From Daejeonella sp. (lineage in GTDB: Bacteria > Bacteroidota > Bacteroidia > Sphingobacteriales > Sphingobacteriaceae), in NCBI RefSeq assembly GCF_017495225.1, contig NZ_JAFEIG010000007.1, positions 124,001-188,000 on the forward strand: 64,000 bases of DNA, written 5' to 3'. Each line of letters begins with the position of its first letter. Positions within the stretch are counted from its first letter, which is position 1. The position numbers were made by a program, and so were the translations under genes. Positions 36,225-45,180 of this stretch are shown here, piece by piece. Below the pieces are notes generated by a model. That model was given only the letters and a program-made list of their open reading frames with translations. It ran no database searches and was not told where the DNA came from.

Positions 36225-36257
36225 AATTTTTGGGTTTAAAGGTTATTAAATATCTAA

Positions 36258-36908
36258 TTATAATTCTTTTTTAGCGAGATACCAATCTACCATTTCTAGA
36301 CTGCTATTTTTTCTTTCTGCAAGTGCTTCAATTGTTTTTGGTGCGGGCACAATAACTTTGTCGCCAGGCTGCCAATTCAAAGGCATTGCCACTTTATTTT
36401 CATCAGAAACTTGAAGAGCAATTAGTGTTCTTTTGATTTCCTCCATATTACGACCAACATTTAATGGGTAATACATAACCAATCTTACTTTACCAATAGG
36501 ATCAATAATAAACACCGCTCTTACTGCTGCAGTTTCACTTTCTCCTGGCTGAAGCATTCCATAAAGCTTTGAAACACTCATGTCAATATCTGCGATGATT
36601 GGGAATTCGAACAAAACACCTGTTTTGTCATTTACAGCATTAACCCAAGCAATGTGAGCATGAATACTATCAATACTTAAGCCTATTAATTTTGCATTGT
36701 GCTTATTAAAGAAATCCTTTTCTAGAGCAAAGCCACTCATTTCTGTAGTACAAACCGGTGTAAAATCTGCTGGATGAGAAAAAAAGACTACCCAACTTCC
36801 TTTATTAAATTCTGAAAATTTCAGATTTCCTGTTGTTGTTACTGCTTCAAAATCGGGAGCAAAGTCTCCAATTCTTGGCATTGTGTTATTTATATTTAAA
36901 TTTTCCAT
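36258..36908 (-). CDS. 1-Cys peroxiredoxin (Prx6-type)
   Basis: A 216-residue peroxiredoxin with PVCTTE (C53) as peroxidatic site and the long C-terminal dimerisation region of Prx6 enzymes. C53 is the only cysteine in the protein, so reduction must come from another thiol such as thioredoxin. It reduces peroxides in the cytoplasm. Here it leads a two-gene operon with a persulfide dioxygenase, and an operator centred at about -41.5 precedes it. A role in persulfide or peroxide defence during sulfide oxidation is inferred. Confidence 0.9.
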   Translation of the reverse strand: MENLNINNTMPRIGDFAPDFEAVTTTGNLKFSEFNKGSWVVFFSHPADFTPVCTTEMSGFALEKDFFNKHNAKLIGLSIDSIHAHIAWVNAVNDKTGVLFEFPIIADIDMSVSKLYGMLQPGESETAAVRAVFIIDPIGKVRLVMYYPLNVGRNMEEIKRTLIALQVSDENKVAMPLNWQPGDKVIVPAPKTIEALAERKNSSLEMVDWYLAKKEL

Positions 36909-36957
36909 AATGTTTTAAATCTTTATACAAAGATGGAGACTAAAATCCTGTAGATCG

Positions 36958-36971
36958 GTAACAAAGGTTAC
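36958..36971. promoter_or_regulatory. Crp/Fnr-type operator 3 (peroxiredoxin - persulfide dioxygenase 1)
   Basis: GTAAC-AAAG-GTTAC, identical in core and spacer to operator 1. The -7-like box CATCTTTG lies at 36928-36935 (minus strand), 36.5 bp from the centre. The flanks (ATACAAAG on +) also resemble operator 1. Confidence 0.75.
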
Positions 36972-36979
36972 AATTTAAA

Positions 36980-37609
36980 CTAAACAGTAAGATTTGATTT
37001 CACCAAAACCACAAACAGCTCATTTCCTGATCTTTTTTCGAATGAATTATAACAAGAATCAAAAACTTTGAAATCAAATTTCTCTTTAAATAATTCTTGA
37101 TATTCTTCTATTGTTCCTCCAAACGGAGGACCAGCTATTTCAAAAATCCTAGAAAATAGTAGTCCGGCAATTTTACCGCCATTTTTTAAGAGATCTGCCA
37201 TTTTCTGAACATAATTTTTTCGGAGAATTGGATCTAATGCGCAGAAAAAAGTCTGCTCAAGAATCAAATCATATTCACCCTCATGTTCAAAGAAATCACC
37301 TAAAATAATATTTATTTGTGGCTTAGATTTAAATTTTGTTTTCAATCTATCTACCAATTCTGGAGCGATATCAATTAGATTAACATTATTAAAACCTTGT
37401 TCTAAAAGATATTCAGCTTCATAAGAATTGCCACAGCCTGGAATTAATATTTTTAAATTTTTATCGCTGATCTGATCAATATATTCTTTTAGCGGTGGCG
37501 ACACTTGTCCTAAATCCCAGCCAGTACTTTGAGCAATGTATTGATTATTCCAAAAATCTTGTCCCAGGACTTTGGTACTATCATTTAGAAGATTGGAATT
37601 GTTCTCCAT
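36980..37609 (-). CDS. TPMT-family SAM-dependent methyltransferase
   Basis: A 209-residue class I methyltransferase. FWNNQYIAQSTGWDLGQVSPPL (quoted in part: FWNNQY...GWDLG...SPPL) is the thiopurine-methyltransferase/halide-thiol-methyltransferase signature, followed by the SAM loop ILIPGCGNSYEAEYL. Members methylate thiols, bisulfide, thiocyanate or halides. Its start lies a base behind the TauE gene, and both are controlled by operator 4. That context favours methylation of sulfide or a small thiol, but the substrate is not proven. Confidence 0.82.
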   Translation of the reverse strand: MENNSNLLNDSTKVLGQDFWNNQYIAQSTGWDLGQVSPPLKEYIDQISDKNLKILIPGCGNSYEAEYLLEQGFNNVNLIDIAPELVDRLKTKFKSKPQINIILGDFFEHEGEYDLILEQTFFCALDPILRKNYVQKMADLLKNGGKIAGLLFSRIFEIAGPPFGGTIEEYQELFKEKFDFKVFDSCYNSFEKRSGNELFVVLVKSNLTV

Positions 37610-37610
37610 A

Positions 37611-38429
37611 TTAATGACCTCCTCCTGAACTTGGGAAGAATAATTCTTTGATAAAAATATAAATACCCATTACAAGTACGAACCAGCCAAAAGACTTTTT
37701 AAGCTTGTCGCCACTAATCTTTTTCGATAGATAAATACCAATGAATATGCCAAATACGGCAAGAGCTGTAAAGGTTCCTAGAAGAGTCCAATCAATAAGT
37801 TGGGCACCTTGTAAATCGCCAATAAACCCGATTAAAGATTTAGCAGCTATGATAAATAGTGAGGTACCAACAGCTAGTTTCATAGGCATACGCGCAAGAA
37901 TTACTAGAGCTGGGATTATTAAAAATCCACCGCCAGCACCTACCAAACCAGTTAGTAAACCAACTACAGCACCCTCTAATAAAATCATTGGGTAGTTGTA
38001 TTTCATGCTTTCCTCTTCTTGTTCAGCACTTTGTTTACCAGGCTTAATCATGCTCACAGAAGCTAGAATCATCACGATTGCAAAAAGCACCATGATACCT
38101 ATTGATTTTGTAATGACTAATGATCCAATGGTAAATAGCTCTGAAGGAATCAAAGGCACTAACCACATACGAGTTATGTAAACCGCAGCGATTGATGGGA
38201 TACCAAAAATAAATACAGTTTTAAAGTCGGCACGTTTTTGCAGCGCACTTTGCACGCCTCCAACTAAAGCAGTTGAACCAACTATAAATAATGAATAAGC
38301 TGTTGCTAGGATGGGATTTACGCCCATAACATAGACTAAGATAGGCACAGTAAGAATGGAGCCTCCGCTACCAATTAAGCCTAGTGAAACACCTACAAGT
38401 ACAGCAAGAATATAACCTAATATTTCCAT
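37611..38429 (-). CDS. TauE/SafE-family sulfite exporter-like protein
   Basis: A 272-residue inner-membrane protein of about eight helices with the inverted repeats GVSLGLIGSGGSILTVPILVYV and AVVGLLTGLVGAGGGFLIIPALVIL (given in part). The family includes exporters of sulfite and organosulfonates. It leads the transcript with the methyltransferase and has operator 4 upstream. In a pathway that makes sulfite through persulfide dioxygenase, sulfite export is the natural role. Confidence 0.87.
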   Translation of the reverse strand: MEILGYILAVLVGVSLGLIGSGGSILTVPILVYVMGVNPILATAYSLFIVGSTALVGGVQSALQKRADFKTVFIFGIPSIAAVYITRMWLVPLIPSELFTIGSLVITKSIGIMVLFAIVMILASVSMIKPGKQSAEQEEESMKYNYPMILLEGAVVGLLTGLVGAGGGFLIIPALVILARMPMKLAVGTSLFIIAAKSLIGFIGDLQGAQLIDWTLLGTFTALAVFGIFIGIYLSKKISGDKLKKSFGWFVLVMGIYIFIKELFFPSSGGGH

Positions 38430-38477
38430 AATTTTTTTATTTGCTTACAAAGGTCTTATAAGCTGGATAGATTAAAG

Positions 38478-38491
38478 GTTACAAAAGTTAC
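38478..38491. promoter_or_regulatory. Crp/Fnr-type operator 4 (TauE - methyltransferase)
   Basis: GTTAC-AAAA-GTTAC, one mismatch from the palindrome. The -7-like box GACCTTTG lies at 38448-38455 (minus strand), 36.5 bp from the centre as at operators 1-3. The remaining gene-free bases up to ~38700 show nothing convincing. Confidence 0.68.
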
Positions 38492-38708
38492 ATAAGCATT
38501 CATAAGATTAATTGGTGGCTTGTAGGTCAAGATAAACATTAAAAAAGGAGCAGAAAATCATTCTTAAAGCTATTAGATATTTGTTCATGATGCAATATCC
38601 GTTAAAAAAACAAGAATACTTTAGTTATGTTTTGGATTATTAGGTAAATTAATATTGCCAATTCGGGAGGATTTTGCTAGACTAAATTATTGCTTTTATA
38701 ATAGTCAA

Positions 38709-38742
38709 TAAAAAAACCCGATTAAATTAATAATCGGGTTTA
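38709..38742 (-). terminator. Terminator of the beta-glucan PUL operon
   Basis: AACCCGATTA and TAATCGGGTT form a 10-bp stem. On the minus strand it is followed by a run of seven T. It lies 34 bases after the GH3 stop codon and closes the SusC-to-GH3 transcript. Confidence 0.9.
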
Positions 38743-38775
38743 TGAAACTATACTAATTTTATGCTGTTTGGGGAT

Positions 38776-41040
38776 TTACTTTTTTATAAAAGTTGTTTTT
38801 AGCACGTCTTGTGAGTTTGTCCCAACCATGACTTCAAATTCACCATTTTCAACGCTAAACTGACCATCGCCATCATAAAAACCTAGTTCTTTATCGGTTA
38901 AGATAAACTGAAGTTCCTTTGTTTGACCAGGTTCGATACTCAATTTTTGAAAACCTTTTAATTCTTTTACTGGCCTTACCGTAGAAGATATTTTATCTCT
39001 AATATAAAGTTGTGCCACCTCTTCCCCGCTGTACTTACCCGTGTTTTTTATGGTAATTGAAACTAAAACTTGAGAAGGGTTGGTTGAGTCAACTTTCAAA
39101 TCAGAATATTTAAATTGGCTATAACTTAGGCCATATCCAAAGGGGTATAAAGGTTGATTAGGCTCATCAGTATAATGCGACCAAAATACTTCTGGCTTGG
39201 GACCTGGCCGTCCGGTATTAAAATAATTATAATAGATAGGTAATTGACCAAGGTGTCGAGGGAAAGTCATAGGTAATTTACCACTAGGATTATAATCACC
39301 AAACAACACTTCTGCAATGGCATTACCCGATTGCGTGCCTAATTGCCAAGTTTCAAGTATTGCGGGAATATGTTTATCTGCCCAATTTAGAATAAGAGGG
39401 CGGCCATTCATTAATACAAGAACAATGTTTTTATTGACTTTATAAACTTCTTCTAATAATTGTTGTTGAAGACCCGGGAGATCTAAATTTGCTCTGCTTC
39501 TACCTTCGCCTGATTGAAATCCATGTTCGCCAAGAACCATGATAACAACCTCAGAATTTCTGGCAGCATCAATAGCATTTTTAAATCCGCTAGTATCCGA
39601 ATTATTGATTTTTACTTCATCAATAAAGCTCACTGGCCCTAGTACCAGATCAGCACCTTTGGCATAAGTAAATTCGTTAGTGTATTTTTTTAGTCCCTCA
39701 ACAACAGAAACAGCCGAAAAATCATCAGAACCAACGCGCCAATTACCTAGCGGACTATTTTTATCATCTGCAAGGGCACCGATTACAGCAATTTTCTTTT
39801 GGTTTTTAGAAAGCGGCAAAAGTTGTTTTTCATTTTTAAGAAGAACGATTGATTTTTTTGCCATATCTAGAGTCGCTGCGATATGATCGGGGTGATAGAT
39901 GAGCGTTTTTTCTCTTTCAGGATTGCAATATCTGTAAGGATCATCAAATAGTCCTAGCTCAAATTTAACCTTAAGAATTCTTCTTACCGCATCATCAATT
40001 ACATGCATGGATACTTTTCCCGATTCAACTAAAGATTTAAGATGAGTAACATAAGCATAAGATTCCATGTCCATATCGGAGCCAGCATTGGCAGATTGTT
40101 CAGCAACATGAGCTAAATTTTCGGAGAAGCCATGATCAATCATTTCAAAGCCAGATCCCCAATCGGATACAATGAAACCCCCAAAGTTCCATTTAGATTT
40201 CAAGATATCCCTTTGAAGAAATTTATTGGCTGTTGCAGGAATGCCATTTAACACATTGAAAGAGTTCATCACTGTTTTAACATCATTATCTACAGCCGCT
40301 TTAAAAGGTGGAAATATCACATTATAAAGCGTAGAAGTACCTACATCTACTGTATTATAATCTCTACCAGCCTCAGCGAAGCCATAGCCAGCCATATGTT
40401 TCACTGTTGCAGCGATTGTATTGTTTGCGGAAAGATCATCGCCCTGGAAGCCCCTAACACGCGCTACAGCAATTTTAGACCCTAGGAAAGGATCTTCGCC
40501 AGCACCTTCCATTACTCTACCCCAGCGAGCATCTCTTGAGATATCCACCATTGGTGCGAAAGTCCAGTTGATGCCTACTGCAGAGGCTTCAATAGCTGCA
40601 ACACGAGCCGACTTTTCAATAGCTTGTAGATCCCAGCTTGCTGATTCGGCAAGAGGAATAGGAAATAATGTTTTATGACCGTGTATTACATCAAATCCAA
40701 AAAGAAGAGGAATTCCTAAACGTGATTCCTTAACTACGATTTCTTGGATTTTTCTAACATTTTCAACACCTTTTACATTCAAAACTGAGCCTACCAATCC
40801 TTGTTTGAGATGCTCATATTTCAATTTAGCATTGCCTTCTTTGGGCGCGGGACCAGTTATTTCCCAAAAGCCATTATATTGATTCATCTGACCAACCTTT
40901 TCTTCGAGGGTCATTTTTTTCAAGAGCTTTTCAACTTTTTTATCAATTTCACTCTTTTTTGATGCTGGCTGCGCAAGGCTAAATAGTGGCAAAACAGTAA
41001 AAGCAAAAAGTAGCCGTAGCACGGCGTTAAAATTTTTCAT
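38776..41040 (-). CDS. Glycoside hydrolase family 3 beta-glucosidase
   Basis: A 754-residue BglX-like enzyme with a signal peptide (residues 1-23, SLAQP). The GH3 nucleophile aspartate is in IVSDWGSG near residue 293. The ABL-type C-terminal domain follows with LGEHGFQSGEGRSRANLDLPG (in part), and a fibronectin-III-like domain ends the protein. It removes terminal glucose from beta-glucan oligosaccharides, probably in the periplasm. Last gene of the PUL, after the GH16 laminarinase-like gene, from which it is separated by a hairpin. Confidence 0.92.
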   Translation of the reverse strand: MKNFNAVLRLLFAFTVLPLFSLAQPASKKSEIDKKVEKLLKKMTLEEKVGQMNQYNGFWEITGPAPKEGNAKLKYEHLKQGLVGSVLNVKGVENVRKIQEIVVKESRLGIPLLFGFDVIHGHKTLFPIPLAESASWDLQAIEKSARVAAIEASAVGINWTFAPMVDISRDARWGRVMEGAGEDPFLGSKIAVARVRGFQGDDLSANNTIAATVKHMAGYGFAEAGRDYNTVDVGTSTLYNVIFPPFKAAVDNDVKTVMNSFNVLNGIPATANKFLQRDILKSKWNFGGFIVSDWGSGFEMIDHGFSENLAHVAEQSANAGSDMDMESYAYVTHLKSLVESGKVSMHVIDDAVRRILKVKFELGLFDDPYRYCNPEREKTLIYHPDHIAATLDMAKKSIVLLKNEKQLLPLSKNQKKIAVIGALADDKNSPLGNWRVGSDDFSAVSVVEGLKKYTNEFTYAKGADLVLGPVSFIDEVKINNSDTSGFKNAIDAARNSEVVIMVLGEHGFQSGEGRSRANLDLPGLQQQLLEEVYKVNKNIVLVLMNGRPLILNWADKHIPAILETWQLGTQSGNAIAEVLFGDYNPSGKLPMTFPRHLGQLPIYYNYFNTGRPGPKPEVFWSHYTDEPNQPLYPFGYGLSYSQFKYSDLKVDSTNPSQVLVSITIKNTGKYSGEEVAQLYIRDKISSTVRPVKELKGFQKLSIEPGQTKELQFILTDKELGFYDGDGQFSVENGEFEVMVGTNSQDVLKTTFIKK

Positions 41041-41058
41041 TTGGGGAAGAGAAAAAAT

Positions 41059-41088
41059 GAATAAAGCGCCAAAATTGGCGCTTTATTC
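41059..41088. terminator. Intra-operon hairpin between GH16 and GH3
   Basis: A near-perfect 14-bp inverted repeat (GAATAAAGCGCCAA and TTGGCGCTTTATTC, two-base centre). On the minus strand it is followed by TTTTTTC. It may act as a partial terminator, lowering GH3 relative to upstream genes, or stabilise the 3' end of the GH16 transcript. Confidence 0.72.
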
Positions 41089-41105
41089 AAGGATTATTGA
41101 ATTGG

Positions 41106-42155
41106 TTATTTGTAAATTCTGATGTAGTCAATTTCCATAGTTGCACTATTGAAGTTAGGATCAACAGCACCACCAAAAGTGCCACCCATAGCTACATTTG
41201 CTAAAAGGAAGAACTCATGATTAAATGGAATATTTGCAGAGTTGGCTACCGTATGAAATAACTGATTATCTACATAAATTCTAATGGCATCTGCATACCA
41301 TTCAACAGTATAAATATGAAATTCAGTTGTAGCATTAGCAATAATTTTTGTGCTCCCATTAGGATTTCCACCTGAACGACCAGGATAATGAAGAGTACCA
41401 AAAATTTTGTTAAGTTCACTACCGCGATGTTCTACAATATCAATCTCACCACATGCAGGCCAACCTACTGTTTTAATATTATTACCAAGCATCCAAACTG
41501 CCGGCCAGGTACCAACACCTGCTGGAAGTTTAGCTTTTACTTCAATTTTACCATATTTAAAAGCAAATTTATCTTGAGTAAGTAAGCGTGCAGAAGTATA
41601 AGCCATGCCACTAAAATTCTCTTTCTTAGCAGTAATTTTTAAAGATCCATTGCTTACAATTGAATTTTCTGGACGGTTAGTATAATATTGTAATTCTTGA
41701 TTTCCCCAACCACCGGAGCCTGTACCGATATCATACTTCCATTTAGTAGGATCAGGAGCGCCATCTACATTAAACTCATCGGCCCACAATAATTCGGAGC
41801 CTGGAGCTTTAACATTGACAGTTATTTGCGCTGATTTTGTGATGGCAGCGCCAGAGCTTCCAGTAGCCGTAACCGTAACCGTGTAGGTATTATTACCAGT
41901 TGTAGTATATTGATAGGTGGTAACACCTGAAGGTACAGTTCTTACCTGTCCATTTCCGAATTCGAAAGCATAAGAAACAGCGTTAGTAGCTGTAGCAGTA
42001 AATACAACCGTTCCGCTTCCATCAACACTTACATTCGCAGCAAGCGTTAGATTTGTGGGTAAAAGTTCTGCAACGCTATCAGCACCAGCTTTTTTACAAC
42101 TTACGAATAAGAAATAGACAAAAAATAGGCTTGTCAGGGTTTTATAGAATTTCAT
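41106..42155 (-). CDS. GH16 beta-glucanase (laminarinase-like) lipoprotein with PKD domain
   Basis: A 349-residue lipoprotein (FVSCKK lipobox near residue 20). A PKD-like domain (~40-115) is followed by a GH16 catalytic domain with the ExDxxE active site in GEIDIVEH near residues 234-240 and substrate-cleft residues WPAVWMLG. It should cut beta-1,3 or mixed-linkage glucan at the cell surface and feed oligosaccharides to SusCD. A carrageenase or agarase-type GH16 is less likely because GH3 is the partner gene. Confidence 0.88.
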   Translation of the reverse strand: MKFYKTLTSLFFVYFLFVSCKKAGADSVAELLPTNLTLAANVSVDGSGTVVFTATATNAVSYAFEFGNGQVRTVPSGVTTYQYTTTGNNTYTVTVTATGSSGAAITKSAQITVNVKAPGSELLWADEFNVDGAPDPTKWKYDIGTGSGGWGNQELQYYTNRPENSIVSNGSLKITAKKENFSGMAYTSARLLTQDKFAFKYGKIEVKAKLPAGVGTWPAVWMLGNNIKTVGWPACGEIDIVEHRGSELNKIFGTLHYPGRSGGNPNGSTKIIANATTEFHIYTVEWYADAIRIYVDNQLFHTVANSANIPFNHEFFLLANVAMGGTFGGAVDPNFNSATMEIDYIRIYK

Positions 42156-42162
42156 GATTCTG

Positions 42163-43065
42163 TTATTTTACTTTAAGTTTTTGGTACCAAGCAAGACCAT
42201 CTGCACCGATGGTTCTCAAGTGAACATTTGTTTCAGAAATTGATAAAATCTCATAAGTGTTACTACCAAAACCAGCATTTATGATTCCATTTCCTGGAAC
42301 TGTAAATTGAATTCTTGTCGAATTTGCTGTAGTACTAGCAGAGGTTGCATCCATGAAAATTAATTTTTTGGACCCCCCGGTATTTAGTGCATAATTGCCA
42401 TCATCTCCTGAAAACCCATAAAAACTTGTCGCGTCTTTAATAATAAAGGTTAATCCCTTATTATCAACTATCATATTGATGTTATCATTTGCGTCTTTGG
42501 TAAATGTAATTTCATCATTATACAATTCAGGATCGCGATCATTACCTTTAGCTGCATAATAATCTGGATAAAATAACCAAATAGGTCCAACTCCAAAATG
42601 TGAATCAGCATCTTTATCTGTCACCCAGATTTTTGATGATCCACCAGTTAAACCATTAAGGATATTGTCCGGTATTTTAAAATCTACAAACACTTTGATT
42701 TTCTTGCTTATTGTTGATGTTGTACCACCCTTTCCAATAGCATTTACTGTAATAGTATAATCATTAGTGCCAGGAGTGTTGTATTTATACACACTTGTAC
42801 CGGCCGAAAGAATTTGTGTTTGTCCGTCGCCAAAATCAACCTTATAATTGATTGTATTGCTTGAGGCAAGAGTTATTGACACCTTACCTGTACCATCACC
42901 ATTTAAATTTGAGGCATTTACTCCCTGAATAGCCGTTTGAAGGGTTAATTGAGCTGGCGACGACAGATCACCAAAAGAATATTCTTCCTTAGTACAAGAG
43001 CTAGCACTCAAAAATGCAATGAGAAGAACAATATTAAATTTATTTATAAAATTTTTCATGATCAA
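42163..43065 (-). CDS. PUL surface lipoprotein with PKD-like domain (SusE/F position)
   Basis: A 300-residue lipoprotein (SASSCTKE lipobox at ~24-26). The N-terminal PKD-like domain (~45-125: YKVDFGDGQTQIL) is followed by ~170 residues that look like a beta-sandwich but match no family I recognise. It is 7 bases upstream of GH16 and 10 bases downstream of the 693-residue protein. Role as a surface glycan-binding protein is inferred from lipobox and position. Confidence 0.65.
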   Translation of the reverse strand: MIMKNFINKFNIVLLIAFLSASSCTKEEYSFGDLSSPAQLTLQTAIQGVNASNLNGDGTGKVSITLASSNTINYKVDFGDGQTQILSAGTSVYKYNTPGTNDYTITVNAIGKGGTTSTISKKIKVFVDFKIPDNILNGLTGGSSKIWVTDKDADSHFGVGPIWLFYPDYYAAKGNDRDPELYNDEITFTKDANDNINMIVDNKGLTFIIKDATSFYGFSGDDGNYALNTGGSKKLIFMDATSASTTANSTRIQFTVPGNGIINAGFGSNTYEILSISETNVHLRTIGADGLAWYQKLKVK

Positions 43066-43075
43066 TAATTTTAGA

Positions 43076-45157
43076 TTAATTGAGTGTTATATCATCAAAG
43101 TAGAACGTATAGTTGGCTGTTCCATCACCTGGAGTTCCATTATCGAATATGAAGACAAGGTTATGGTATAGCGCAACGGTACTGATAGCGCTATAATCGA
43201 AAGTTAGTGTCTCCCAAGCATTAGCTTTAGTGGTTACAACTTCCTTTTCGAAGTTAACAGCGGCGTCCGACTTATTTTCAACTTTCAATAGCATTTTTGC
43301 ACCTACACGTGGAGAATAAACTTTTACTGTAAATGTCTTATTCACAGAGAAATCAATTGGATTAGGTAACTTTAATAGAGCACCACCCCAAGGTTGGCCA
43401 GCACCTTTAACCATCTTAGCAACCTTTGAAGAACCATTAATTCCGCCAGCAGCTGGATTATCCGCTACAGTTAAATTACCACCATCGAAATTAATGAAGT
43501 CGTAATTTAATGTAAGCGATTGAAAATCAAGAGGTAGACCTAAAACACCGTTATCGCTAGCTACCATTTGAACATCATCCCAATAAAAAACCTTACCAGA
43601 TCCAGTATTACCAAAATCGAAGAAGATAGATGCTTTATTAAAATTATATGCAAGATTTAAAGCAGCTGTTCCGGTAGCATGATTAGTGAAATCAAAAACT
43701 AAAGTTTCCCATTCGTTTGCTTTAGTTGTTGATACCTGGGTTTCAACAGACTTATTAGCATCATTGCTATCTTCAATTTTCAATCTTACAGGTATTCCTG
43801 CTGCTGGTGAGTACACTCTAACACTCATTTTAGTTGCACTAGATGAAATTGGAATTTTAGTAGCAAAACCATCGCTTGTTCCAATAGTTGTACCTGCCCA
43901 AGTTTCGGCACCATTAGGCTTAGTGGTTACCTTTACTTTATTGGTCACATTTACAGGGTCTGTTCCATTTACTGTTGAGTTATTACCGAAATCGGTAACT
44001 GTATTATTTACAGTTTCATCATCAAAGCTTACCGGTAATTTAATTTGGCTTAAAGTAGCTGGTAAATTTTTAGTTAGGCGGATATCATCAAAGTAGAAAG
44101 TAAAATCTGATGAACCATTACCAACCGTACCTAAATCGAAAATAAGCACTAAATTCTGGTAAGTATTTGAAGTATTAATAGCACTATAATCAAATACTAA
44201 ATCAACCCACTCATTAGCGACAGTTGTAGTTACTTCCTTTTCAAAGGCTTTGTTTGAATCAGAAGAATTTTCCACTTTTAATAAAACTTTTGCACCAACA
44301 CGCGGAGAATAAACCTTCATTCTAAAGATTTTATTAGAAGAAAAGTCGATATTACCACCGAGTTTTAATACACTACCACCCCATGGCTGACCAGCACCTT
44401 TAACCATTTTAGATACTTTATTACTAGGGTTATCAGCTGTTTTATGGGGATTATCAAGAACAGTTGAGTTACCACCATCAAAGTTAATGAAAGCATAATC
44501 AAGGGTTGGAGACTCAAAGTCTACGGGTAATAAAATTGGGTTAACAATATTTATCGTGTCTGTATAAGTAGTAGTTGCTGCACCACCACTCAAAGCCACA
44601 ACTTTTAAGATGTAAGACCCAACTTTAGCATAAGTATGACTTATGGTTTCGCCTTCAAGGAAAGATTTTGGAACCTCATTATCTACATCGCCATAATAAA
44701 CTTTGAATACCGTTTCATATTTTGCTGTAGCAGAAACATTAATTTTAAAATTGTTTGCTGGATCTGGAGCAACAACAACTTTTAAATCTTCCGGTGCTTT
44801 GAAAGAAACTGTTAGTGGAATAACCTTTTCGGTTACTTTTCCAGTTAAACCGTAACCTATAATTTTTACATTATAAACCCCTTCAGGATAAATACGTTGA
44901 ACGCTTTTACCTGCCTCAACCTTAGCGGGAGTTGTTGTACCGTGACCAAAAAAGACATCAAAGCTTGATGCTCCCTCTCCATTTGGAGTGATGGTAACTA
45001 AACCTGTATTATCTTGTGTAATATCAAATAAGGCCGAAATTTGAGCTGGTGACTCTGAACTTTCCAAGAAAGAAGTATCACCAAAATTCTCCTTTTGGCA
45101 AGATCCCAATACTGCCACTAAAATGGCAAGGCTGAAAATATATTTAAATGAATTCAT
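43076..45157 (-). CDS. PUL surface lipoprotein with three tandem carbohydrate-binding-like repeats
   Basis: A 693-residue lipoprotein (LGSCQK, residue 20). Two PKD-like domains (~40-120 and ~125-205) precede three ~153-residue beta-sandwich repeats at 210-362, 374-534 and 541-693. Repeats 1 and 3 are close copies: both contain KMVKGAGQPWGG and KVYSPRVGAK; repeat 2 is divergent (VRVYSPAAGI). The repeats resemble galactose-binding/CBM-type jelly rolls. Third gene of the PUL, behind SusD; it probably helps bind glucan at the cell surface. Confidence 0.72.
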   Translation of the reverse strand: MNSFKYIFSLAILVAVLGSCQKENFGDTSFLESSESPAQISALFDITQDNTGLVTITPNGEGASSFDVFFGHGTTTPAKVEAGKSVQRIYPEGVYNVKIIGYGLTGKVTEKVIPLTVSFKAPEDLKVVVAPDPANNFKINVSATAKYETVFKVYYGDVDNEVPKSFLEGETISHTYAKVGSYILKVVALSGGAATTTYTDTINIVNPILLPVDFESPTLDYAFINFDGGNSTVLDNPHKTADNPSNKVSKMVKGAGQPWGGSVLKLGGNIDFSSNKIFRMKVYSPRVGAKVLLKVENSSDSNKAFEKEVTTTVANEWVDLVFDYSAINTSNTYQNLVLIFDLGTVGNGSSDFTFYFDDIRLTKNLPATLSQIKLPVSFDDETVNNTVTDFGNNSTVNGTDPVNVTNKVKVTTKPNGAETWAGTTIGTSDGFATKIPISSSATKMSVRVYSPAAGIPVRLKIEDSNDANKSVETQVSTTKANEWETLVFDFTNHATGTAALNLAYNFNKASIFFDFGNTGSGKVFYWDDVQMVASDNGVLGLPLDFQSLTLNYDFINFDGGNLTVADNPAAGGINGSSKVAKMVKGAGQPWGGALLKLPNPIDFSVNKTFTVKVYSPRVGAKMLLKVENKSDAAVNFEKEVVTTKANAWETLTFDYSAISTVALYHNLVFIFDNGTPGDGTANYTFYFDDITLN

Positions 45158-45180
45158 GATTCTTAATTTTAAATTTGTGC

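Noticed and set aside
38587..38643. Short ORF beginning MMQYPLKKQEYF
   Set aside because: Eighteen codons with no ribosome-binding or conservation evidence, in an AT-rich gap.
43686..44096. 136-residue plus-strand ORF inside the repeat-containing lipoprotein gene
   Set aside because: Low-complexity Val/Leu/Thr composition produced by the opposite strand of repeat 2.
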